Assembly (NCBI GenBank): GCA_964497475.1
Contig: CAZCDM010000165.1
Location: 1-5,230 of the forward strand
Source: CAZCDM01 sp964497475
GTDB lineage: Bacteria; Planctomycetota; Phycisphaerae; SM23-33
DNA: 5,230 nucleotides
Direction of reading: 5' to 3'
Both the position numbers and the translations under genes were made by a program. The notes beneath the pieces were generated by a model that worked only from the letters and a program-made list of their open reading frames with translations, had not been told where the DNA came from and ran no database searches. The number at the start of each line of letters is the position of its first letter. Within the stretch, counting starts at the first letter, position 1. Shown here piece by piece: positions 1-5,094 of the stretch.

Positions 1-58
1 CGCAAGCCATCCAATTGTAAAATCAGCAGTAAAGTCCTGTTCAGCAAGCCCTAACCAA
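1..58. mobile_element. Possible insertion-sequence end at left edge (tentative)
   Basis: This stretch is visibly richer in A and T than the gene beside it, and the DUF2961 protein match stops exactly where it begins. Read on the minus strand it starts TTAGGGCTTGCTGAACAGG, which resembles the terminal inverted repeats of several insertion sequences as I remember them. I cannot see a transposase, the other terminus or a target-site duplication, so this is an inference from the broken gene and the composition change. It could instead be ordinary flanking sequence or an assembly edge. Confidence 0.3.
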
Positions 59-706
59 CAGGTTGCAGCCGATGTAATGGCCCCGCCCCCTGGTTTCCAG
101 GATGACGTAGTTGCTTTCCCAGGCGAGCTTTTCTTTGTTCGCGATGTTCGCCTGGGGCGCGTTGGCGGTGATCTCGTGGCCCCACCCGCCGAAGGGGTTG
201 GTCCGGCGGAACTCGGCGTGGAAGTAGCCCGCCTCCTCGGGCATTTCATCAAGCGTCTCGTAATCGACGTAAAAAAACTGGCAATGATCTTCGCTGCTTT
301 CGTTGACCAGCTCGACGACGCAACGTTCGCGGAAGGGCATGGGGGCGTAGCAGTTCAGCGCACAGCCCTGGTTGAACGTGTTGTTGCGTTGGGGTGCAGC
401 CGAGGCGGTAAAGAGCATCGACTCGTAGCTGTTGACGATGCCATGGCCGAGCCCGAAGAAGTCGCCCAGCGGCACCAGTACGCTCGGGCTGCGGGCATTG
501 TCGTAGGTAATCTTCAGTAGGCACTCGCGGTAGTGCTTGCCCTGGGTCATCCAGATGTGCGTAATCTGGGCCGGGCCCTGGATGTCGGCCAGCACGGCGG
601 TGGACTTCGCCGGGACGTGCCAGGCGTCGCCGTTTCGGCCATCGGTGGCCCAGGACGAGCAGCGGCCGGTCTTGCGGTTTTTGATGCGGGTCAGATCGTT
701 CAGCAT
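41..706 (-). CDS. DUF2961 (GH172-type) protein, C-terminally truncated
   Basis: This encodes 221 residues of a DUF2961 protein, the family that founded glycoside hydrolase family GH172 (characterised members act on fructofuranose or arabinofuranose glycosides). Visible family features are the N-terminal RCSSWATDGRNGD (15-27), the GPAQITHIW strand (44-52), VPLGDFFGLGHG (78-89), CYAPMPF (119-125) and GRGHYIGCNL (207-216). No signal peptide is seen, so it is probably cytoplasmic. The start at 706 has a GAAAGG Shine-Dalgarno (716-721) nine bases upstream, and the family match begins right after it. Family members are usually some 350 residues or more and continue with a WWGEGD-like strand and a GTGTEDYF-like motif; from recall, the catalytic glutamates lie in that part. 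Here the match ends at residue 216 and LVRAC-stop follows, so the second half and probably the active site are missing. It is likely a disrupted gene; the substrate is unknown. Confidence 0.82.
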   Translation of the reverse strand: MLNDLTRIKNRKTGRCSSWATDGRNGDAWHVPAKSTAVLADIQGPAQITHIWMTQGKHYRECLLKITYDNARSPSVLVPLGDFFGLGHGIVNSYESMLFTASAAPQRNNTFNQGCALNCYAPMPFRERCVVELVNESSEDHCQFFYVDYETLDEMPEEAGYFHAEFRRTNPFGGWGHEITANAPQANIANKEKLAWESNYVILETRGRGHYIGCNLLVRAC

Positions 707-724
707 GGAAAAGTGCCTTTCGAT

Positions 725-749
725 GCCCCACCCTTCGCGGGGGGGAGGC
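725..749 (-). promoter_or_regulatory. GC-rich hairpin in the 5' leader of the DUF2961 gene
   Basis: On the minus strand this forms a stem of 8 pairs out of 9 positions, including one G-U, with a 7-base loop. It ends four bases before the Shine-Dalgarno at 716-721. It lies inside the leader predicted from the promoter at 762-789, so it could affect translation initiation. It also resembles the short C/G-rich palindromes scattered in many GC-rich genomes, and may be one of those with no gene-specific role. Confidence 0.4.
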
Positions 750-761
750 GGGATGTGCACG

Positions 762-789
762 AGCCTACCATCTGCTTTGCCTTTGTCAA
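762..789 (-). promoter_or_regulatory. Predicted sigma70 promoter for the DUF2961 gene
   Basis: The minus strand has a perfect -35 box TTGACA (784-789), a 16-base spacer and a -10 box TAGGCT (762-767) that keeps the T, A and final T of the consensus. The predicted transcription start is near 755, giving a leader of about 49 bases. Its -35 box is only 31 bases from the -35 of the opposite promoter, so a regulator bound between them could affect both genes. Confidence 0.5.
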
Positions 790-820
790 TACACGGCGGC
801 AAGGCCGGAATTATTAACCT

Positions 821-847
821 TTGACTAACCCGCCCGGCCGATACAAT
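821..847 (+). promoter_or_regulatory. Predicted sigma70 promoter for the radical SAM gene
   Basis: TTGACT (821-826) and TACAAT (842-847) are good matches to the -35 and -10 boxes, but the spacer is short at 15 bases. The predicted start is near 854 and the leader about 48 bases. A perfect 10-bp palindrome, ACCGTACGGT at 870-879, lies in that leader and could be an operator or a minor hairpin. Confidence 0.45.
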
Positions 848-901
848 GCACACCGCAGTATTTCGCTCCACCGTACGGTCACCACGGAAGGAGACCTCGA
901 C

Positions 902-2467
902 ATGACCACGACACAGCACGATTCCACTCAAGCGCCACAGCCGGCTGCCCCGGCCGCGGCGAACCTCGCCCGCTGCGGACAGTGCGGCACGCCGGCCCCG
1001 GCCGAGTTCGTTACGCAGGACAACACCGTCCTGCTCCGCAAGCACTGCCCCGCCTGCGGCCCGACTGATCGCATCGTCAGCAACGACGCCGCCGCCTGGG
1101 CCGCCAAACGCACCGACTGGCCCGAACTCATGCCCGAGCCCGACGCGTGCAGCTTCGCCTGCGACACCTGCGGCCGATCGCACCAGCCGACCATCGTCTT
1201 CCTCGACGTGACCAACCGATGCAACATGAACTGCCCCATCTGCATCGCGACGATCCGCGAGATGAAGTTCGACTTCAATCCGCCGCTGGCCTACTTCGAA
1301 AAAATCTTCGCCGCCCTCGGCCAGCTCGACCCACCGCCCAATGTCCAGCTCTTCGGCGGCGAGCCCACCGTCCGCAACGACCTGCTGGACATCCTCGCCA
1401 TCGCCAAACGCCACGGCCTGCGACCCTGCGTGGTCACCAACGGCCTGACCCTCGCCGACGAGGAATACTGCAAAACCCTCTGCGCTGCCAAGGTGCGGTT
1501 CCGCCTGGCCTTCGACGGGCCCCGCCGCGAGATCTACGAAACCCTCCGCAGCAACGGGGCCGTCTTCGAAAAGAAGCTCGCCGCCCTGGCCAACCTCGAC
1601 CACCACACCAACCACAAGCACGCCGTGGTCTCCTGCGTGGCCCGCGACGTCAACGAGCCCTACCTCGGCGAGATGTTCGACACCCTCCACCGCTACCCGT
1701 GGATTCGCGACCTGGGCTTGATCCCCCTGGCTGAAACCTTCGAGCCGGGCGAGTACCACGTCGAGCAGACCACCACGCCCGAGGACGTCGAAAAAATGGT
1801 CAACGCACACCTGCCGGGCAAGGTCGAGTTCGTGCCCACCGGCGTGCTGGAAGCCCTTCGCGGGCCGAGGCGATTCTTCCGCCGGCGATCGCGCAGCGAA
1901 ACGCTCATGCTCGGTGGCGTACACCCCAACTGCGAATCGTTCGCACTGCTGCTGTCCGACGGGCAGGGCTACCGCAGCATCAACGACTTCCTGCGCGTCC
2001 CCTTCAGCCAACTGGCCCGGGAGATTCTCTCCACCTGTCGTGCGCTGGAACCAGCCCTGGCGAAGCTCAACCCCGACCGCCGGCTCGACCGGCTCCGCGG
2101 GCAGATCAAAATCCTCCGGGCGTTCTGGCCCATGGTGCGCAAGACGCTGGTCCTCAAACGCTACTGCCGACAGTGCCCGACGATTTCGCTGGGCAAAATC
2201 GTGCTGGGCAAATTCCTCGGCCGACGCAGCAAAGACCTCTTCCGTAAACACCTCGTGCCTCAGCAGGCCCTGCGCGTGGCGATCCTGCCGTTCGAAGAGC
2301 CCGACGCCATCGACCGCCACCGGCTGCACAGCTGCCGGGCCGTCTTCGCCTACGAAGACGTCGCCGACGGCGCAGTCCGAACCATCCCCGCCTGCATCTG
2401 GTACCAGTACCGCAACCCGATCCTCAAACGCATCAGCGAAGCCTACGACCAGGCCAACCCCGCATGA
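902..2467 (+). CDS. Radical SAM protein of the MJ0619/Tes-like family
   Basis: This 521-residue radical SAM enzyme should bind a [4Fe-4S] cluster and cleave S-adenosylmethionine to a 5'-deoxyadenosyl radical. The core motif CNMNCPIC holds C107, C111 and C114; GGEP (152-155) is the SAM-binding motif. Extra cysteines set the subfamily: C25-x2-C28 with C49-x2-C52 (rubredoxin- or zinc-like), C83-x3-C87-x2-C90 just before the core, HPNC (C344), C422-x2-C425, and C478 and C498 near the C-terminus. From recall this order matches the MJ0619 family, which includes archaeal tetraether lipid synthase Tes and a methanopterin-pathway methylase, and has auxiliary clusters. A basic region at about 365-475 precedes the last cysteines. 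The start at 902 has AAGGAG (888-893) eight bases upstream; the in-frame ATG at 848 is poorer. It stands alone, divergent from the DUF2961 gene. The substrate cannot be read from sequence; lipid coupling or methylation of an unreactive carbon is inferred only from the family. Confidence 0.85.
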   Translation: MTTTQHDSTQAPQPAAPAAANLARCGQCGTPAPAEFVTQDNTVLLRKHCPACGPTDRIVSNDAAAWAAKRTDWPELMPEPDACSFACDTCGRSHQPTIVFLDVTNRCNMNCPICIATIREMKFDFNPPLAYFEKIFAALGQLDPPPNVQLFGGEPTVRNDLLDILAIAKRHGLRPCVVTNGLTLADEEYCKTLCAAKVRFRLAFDGPRREIYETLRSNGAVFEKKLAALANLDHHTNHKHAVVSCVARDVNEPYLGEMFDTLHRYPWIRDLGLIPLAETFEPGEYHVEQTTTPEDVEKMVNAHLPGKVEFVPTGVLEALRGPRRFFRRRSRSETLMLGGVHPNCESFALLLSDGQGYRSINDFLRVPFSQLAREILSTCRALEPALAKLNPDRRLDRLRGQIKILRAFWPMVRKTLVLKRYCRQCPTISLGKIVLGKFLGRRSKDLFRKHLVPQQALRVAILPFEEPDAIDRHRLHSCRAVFAYEDVADGAVRTIPACIWYQYRNPILKRISEAYDQANPA

Positions 2468-2468
2468 T

Positions 2469-2576
2469 TTTTTGCATTCCCCACGGAATCGAACCCCCAC
2501 AGCGCATAACAACGCGGGAAGGTTTTTACATTCCCGACGACATCGAACGTCCACAGCGCATAACAACGCGGGAAGG
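2469..2576. repeat. Tandem duplication, two 54-bp units
   Basis: Units 2469-2522 and 2523-2576 abut exactly and agree at 48 of 54 positions by my count; the last 26 bases are identical and all six differences fall in the first half. Each begins with a T5 run and ends CGCGGGAAGG. An inverted repeat CGGGAA/TTCCCG spans the junction (2515-2536), and the first unit alone has ATTCC/GGAAT (2476-2489). The repeat starts right after the radical SAM stop codon, between two convergent genes, so it may help end transcription on one or both strands. Confidence 0.85.
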
Positions 2577-2595
2577 TTGAAAAAACCTCCCCGCG
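2567..2595 (-). terminator. Hairpin downstream of the peroxiredoxin gene
   Basis: A 12-position stem (2567-2578 with 2584-2595) closes a 5-base loop. On the plus strand it has one A-C mismatch; on the minus strand that pair becomes G-U, so all 12 positions pair. It lies 34 bases past the stop of the minus-strand peroxiredoxin gene. No clear U tract follows on either strand, so it is not a classical intrinsic terminator; it may be a Rho-assisted or 3'-end-protecting hairpin. Its left arm is the end of the second 54-bp repeat unit. Confidence 0.5.
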
Positions 2596-2629
2596 CGATT
2601 ACAGGCAGCCGATGCAGCCGGCGGACCGG

Positions 2630-3280
2630 CTACGAGCTGCGCAGTTCTTCGAGCTTGGCTTTGACGCGATGGGCGTGGCCTTCGGGGATGACCTCGGGCC
2701 AGTGGTATCGCACCCGGCCGTCCGGGCCGATCAGGAACGTCGAGCGGATCACCCGCCCATACGTCTTGCCGCCCAGGGTATTCTCCGTCCACGCGCCATA
2801 CTCGCGCATCGTTTTGTGCCGCGGATCGCTCAGCAGATCGATCTGGAGGCTGTATTTCTGCATGAACTTGCGATGGTCAGCCGGGCTGTCCGGGCTCACG
2901 CCGTAGATGGCAGCGTTGCGCCGGTCGAACTCGGTCAGCAGTTGGGTGAACTCGGTGGCCTGGCAGGCACAGCCGGGTGTGTCGTCCTTGGGGTAGAAGT
3001 AGAGCACCACCCATTTGCCCTTCAGCGATTGCAGCGAGATGGCCTTGCCGTTCTGATCGGCCAGGGTAAAGGCCGGGGCCGGCTGGCCAATAAACGGCGA
3101 GCCCGAGGCTGCGGCGGTTTCCATCGATTCCGGGGAGATATCGATCTTCCCGGCGGTGGGATGGTCCTTGCGGTAGCCGCTCGATTTCGCTTCGCCGGAA
3201 GAGGAGGTGTTCATCTCGCAGCCGGCCAGGACCAGGCCCGTCAGCAGCAGCCCGAGTGTACAGAGGGTACGTCGAGGCAT
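2630..3280 (-). CDS. Lipoprotein peroxiredoxin, Bcp/PrxQ class
   Basis: This 216-residue protein is a thioredoxin-fold peroxidase that should reduce hydrogen peroxide or organic hydroperoxides. Residues 1-20 are a lipoprotein signal ending in the lipobox LAGC, with C21 as the predicted lipidated residue, so the enzyme should sit at a membrane facing the periplasm. A flexible linker (22-60) leads to the domain: GQPAPAF (65-71), the active site YFYPKDDTPGC with peroxidatic C104, and RSTFLI with the conserved arginine R179. Typical Bcp proteins are about 155 residues and cytoplasmic; the extra length is the signal and linker. The usual resolving cysteine, five residues after C104, is threonine (T109), while C106 creates C-A-C. 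No other cysteine remains after signal cleavage. The start at 3280 is set by AAAGGA (3287-3292), six bases upstream; an in-frame ATG at 3313 would spoil the signal peptide. It lies 111 bases downstream of the OmcB-like gene with no promoter seen between, so co-transcription is likely. Confidence 0.9.
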   Translation of the reverse strand: MPRRTLCTLGLLLTGLVLAGCEMNTSSSGEAKSSGYRKDHPTAGKIDISPESMETAAASGSPFIGQPAPAFTLADQNGKAISLQSLKGKWVVLYFYPKDDTPGCACQATEFTQLLTEFDRRNAAIYGVSPDSPADHRKFMQKYSLQIDLLSDPRHKTMREYGAWTENTLGGKTYGRVIRSTFLIGPDGRVRYHWPEVIPEGHAHRVKAKLEELRSS

Positions 3281-3295
3281 GGGAGTTCCTTTCGG

Positions 3296-3346
3296 TTGGG
3301 CATCCAAGCCCAAGGCCCGGACAGCACGTTTCGTACTGCCCGGGCC
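3296..3346 (-). promoter_or_regulatory. Two stacked hairpins in the peroxiredoxin leader
   Basis: On the minus strand, 3314-3346 folds into a 15-bp stem with an AAA loop: 13 Watson-Crick pairs and two G-U pairs. Those two pairs are A-C mismatches on the plus strand, so the RNA structure belongs to the minus strand. A second hairpin (TTGGGC/GCCCAA, 3296-3313, 6-base loop) abuts it directly and ends three bases before the Shine-Dalgarno at 3287-3292. No U tract follows. It could stabilise the 3' end of a processed upstream message, attenuate transcription, or limit translation of the peroxiredoxin. Confidence 0.55.
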
Positions 3347-3359
3347 TGTGCGGGGCTTG

Positions 3360-3378
3360 CCTGACGCGGTGCGTCAGG
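3360..3378 (-). terminator. Hairpin after the OmcB-like gene
   Basis: A perfect 8-bp stem (CCTGACGC/GCGTCAGG) with a 3-base loop starts 13 bases past the minus-strand stop codon. The position fits a transcript-end hairpin, but no run of U follows, so efficient intrinsic termination is doubtful. With the two hairpins at 3296-3346 it makes three stem-loops within 83 bases. Confidence 0.45.
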
Positions 3379-3391
3379 GTTCGGGTTACGG

Positions 3392-4918
3392 TTACTTGTA
3401 CAGACGCGTCGGTTCGGTTTCGTTGGCCGGGCTGGTCAGCTGGTCGCTGGTCAGCTCCGTGGCGAACCGCACGTCACCGGTTCCGGTCACCTTGGCGGTG
3501 ATGCGCCAGGTGGCCTTGGCCTTGGGGGCCAGGCTCGGCAGCTTGCCGAAGGTCACCTTCTGGCCGGAGGCCTTGCCCTGGGTCGGGCCGGCGGCATCGA
3601 CGAACTGCAGCTCGCTCGGCAGCTCGGAGACGATATGGATGCCGGTATCGGCCTTGGAGCCCTGGTTGGTCACAGTGATCTCGTAGGTCACCATATTGCC
3701 AACCTCGATGGGGTCTTCCAGGTCAATGACTTCCAGCAGCAGAGCCGGGATGCCTTCGACGTCGGTGGTGCACTCATCGTCGGCCTGGCCGCACGAGGCG
3801 TTGACGCGGGCGACGGCGGTTACCTTACCCGGGTTGCCCGCTTTGGCATGGAAGGTCAGCGTCTTGTTGGACCGCGGCTTGAGTGTGCCGAGGTTCCACG
3901 TGATGGTCTTGCCATTGACGCTGCCGCCGTGGGAGGCCTTCGTGGCCGTGCCTTCGCCCGAGAGGGTCACCGTGACGGTGGTGTTCTCGGCAGTCGCTTC
4001 GGGGCCATTGGCTACGAGCACTTCATACGCGATCGGCCGACCGGTGTAGCGCATTCCCGGGCAGGCGATGTTGACGTCCAGCTCGGGCTTGGTCACGACG
4101 GTGGTCACCGGCGTGGACTGTGCGCGAAGGTCGCCGTCGGCCTGGGCGATGGCGGTGTTGGTGAACGCGCCGGTCTTGCTCGCACGGAGCTGCTCTTTGA
4201 AGGTCTTGGACTGGCCCGCTTCGAGGCGGCCGACGTTGTACTTGAGGACCTTCTTGCCGTCGAGCGTGGTCAGGCCTTGCGGCAGCGGGTCGGAGACGAC
4301 CACGTTGCAGGCCGGGCCCGAGCCGTCGTTCTTGACGGTGATCTCGACCGGAATCGTATCGCACTGCAGCTTCTCAGCCGGGGCGGTCTTGGTGATGTGC
4401 AGCGCCGGCTGGACGACGTTGATCGCCAGGCAGACCTGCTCCATACGGTAGGTGACCTCCGCACAGGGCTTGAGGGTGGCAACGCGAACGGCCTTGGCGC
4501 GGACATTGATCGTCTGGGTCTGATCGGCCTTCATCTGGCCGACATCCCAGACCGCCCAGCCTCGATCCATCCGGGTGATGTCCGGATCGGCACTGACAAT
4601 GACCATGCCGTTGGGCACTTCATCCCAGACCTTCACGTCGTGCAGCGTCGCCTTGGTGAGGTTGCGGACCTTGATCTGATAATCGAAGGCCTGGCCGACC
4701 TGCACCTGTTCCGGCGCGGTCTTCTTCACCCAGACGGTGCTGCAACTCTTGTCGGGTCCTGGCAGATATTTTTCCACGCTGTGGAGGCATATCTCGCCGC
4801 AGGTCCCGCCGGCTTTGGCGGCCGGCTCCTTACACGGCTCGACGGGGTCGGCACAGGGGCCACAGCCCATCAGTACCGTCGCCGCTGCGAGCATCAGCAA
4901 ACCTGTAATCTTGTACAT
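3392..4918 (-). CDS. OmcB-like cysteine-rich DUF11-repeat lipoprotein
   Basis: This 508-residue predicted envelope protein has an N-terminal signal with a possible lipobox LMGC (C19 lipidated; methionine at -2 is unusual). A cysteine-rich segment follows (C22, C29, C40, C44, C59), then four DUF11/Ig-like repeats at about 64-172, 173-279, 280-393 and 394-508. Seven more cysteines lie in repeats 1-3 (152, 163, 186, 204, 286, 376, 383) and none in repeat 4. The order and the C-terminus resemble chlamydial OmcB, a disulfide-cross-linked envelope protein of similar length: from recall both share VTNxGS, GPTxG, LPxL and a final LTxPxxxTExTxxY. OmcB has about twice as many cysteines. A structural, disulfide-linked envelope role is therefore inferred. 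I chose the start at 4918 because MYK gives a positive signal n-region; 4936 (adds MEKDLH) is the alternative, and neither is well spaced from AGGAGG at 4955-4960. Confidence is high for the family, lower for the start. Confidence 0.85.
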   Translation of the reverse strand: MYKITGLLMLAAATVLMGCGPCADPVEPCKEPAAKAGGTCGEICLHSVEKYLPGPDKSCSTVWVKKTAPEQVQVGQAFDYQIKVRNLTKATLHDVKVWDEVPNGMVIVSADPDITRMDRGWAVWDVGQMKADQTQTINVRAKAVRVATLKPCAEVTYRMEQVCLAINVVQPALHITKTAPAEKLQCDTIPVEITVKNDGSGPACNVVVSDPLPQGLTTLDGKKVLKYNVGRLEAGQSKTFKEQLRASKTGAFTNTAIAQADGDLRAQSTPVTTVVTKPELDVNIACPGMRYTGRPIAYEVLVANGPEATAENTTVTVTLSGEGTATKASHGGSVNGKTITWNLGTLKPRSNKTLTFHAKAGNPGKVTAVARVNASCGQADDECTTDVEGIPALLLEVIDLEDPIEVGNMVTYEITVTNQGSKADTGIHIVSELPSELQFVDAAGPTQGKASGQKVTFGKLPSLAPKAKATWRITAKVTGTGDVRFATELTSDQLTSPANETEPTRLYK

Positions 4919-5088
4919 ATGTAAATCTTTTTCCATATCGATCGCCAGCAGGAACCTCCTGCTCGACGACCATCCTGTGAAGAAACGGCTCGGTCGCACC
5001 CTGCAACCGACGCCTGACCCCCTTTTTATAACTTGCGGCTTGAACGCCTCTCGCCCCTATCGGCGAAAGGTTTCAGTTGAAACATTCA
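4919..5088 (-). promoter_or_regulatory. Structured leader of the OmcB-like gene
   Basis: I find no gene here. On the minus strand two hairpins stand out. CGGUUGCA/UGCGACCG (4991-5009, GGG loop) pairs over 8 positions only on this strand, where a plus-strand A-C becomes G-U. AGCAGGA/TCCTGCT (4947-4963, 3-base loop) is a perfect 7-bp stem and contains the AGGAGG Shine-Dalgarno (4955-4960). That SD is 18 bases from the ATG at 4936 and 36 from the ATG at 4918. Sequestration of the ribosome site is possible. The structure also argues against an in-frame GTG start at 4999. A nearer TATAAA (5025-5030) is an alternative -10 box. Confidence 0.45.
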
Positions 5089-5094
5089 ATTATA
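5070..5094 (-). promoter_or_regulatory. TATAAT box with overlapping dyads upstream of OmcB-like gene
   Basis: The minus strand carries a perfect -10 box TATAAT (5089-5094), but no convincing -35 box lies 15-18 bases before it. Just downstream, over the expected start point, are two overlapping inverted repeats: GTTTCA-GT-TGAAAC (5070-5083) and TTGAA-ACA-TTCAA (5077-5089). A weak -35 plus a dyad at the start site fits a regulated promoter, but AT-rich palindromes also occur by chance. Confidence 0.35.

Noticed and set aside
41..2566. An 841-codon open frame on the minus strand through the radical SAM gene
   Set aside because: Only its last 221 residues match a family (DUF2961). The rest is antisense to a well-supported radical SAM gene, and the frame stays open because GC-rich codons lack stops.
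2469..2576. A minimal CRISPR array
   Set aside because: The two units abut with no spacer and there is no cas gene; it is a simple tandem duplication.
2468..2600. A classical Rho-independent terminator for the radical SAM gene
   Set aside because: There are T runs at 2468-2473 and 2523-2527, but neither directly follows a stable GC-rich stem on the plus strand.
1914..2906. A 330-codon plus-strand frame spanning the convergent region
   Set aside because: It is a shifted frame of the radical SAM gene that runs on antisense to the peroxiredoxin; its composition is low-complexity Ser/Arg/Thr and it has no recognisable domain.
3281..3313. A longer start at 3313 for the peroxiredoxin
   Set aside because: The ATG at 3280 has a well-spaced AAAGGA and gives a standard lipoprotein signal; the longer form would translate through a hairpin and the SD.
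3635..4924. A 429-codon plus-strand frame opposite the OmcB-like gene
   Set aside because: It is antisense to a clear four-repeat envelope protein and has no recognisable motif; it reads as a GC-rich shadow.
4919..4999. An upstream GTG start at 4999 for the OmcB-like gene
   Set aside because: It has no SD, would put a non-signal N-terminus before the hydrophobic segment, and overlaps leader hairpins that make sense as untranslated RNA.
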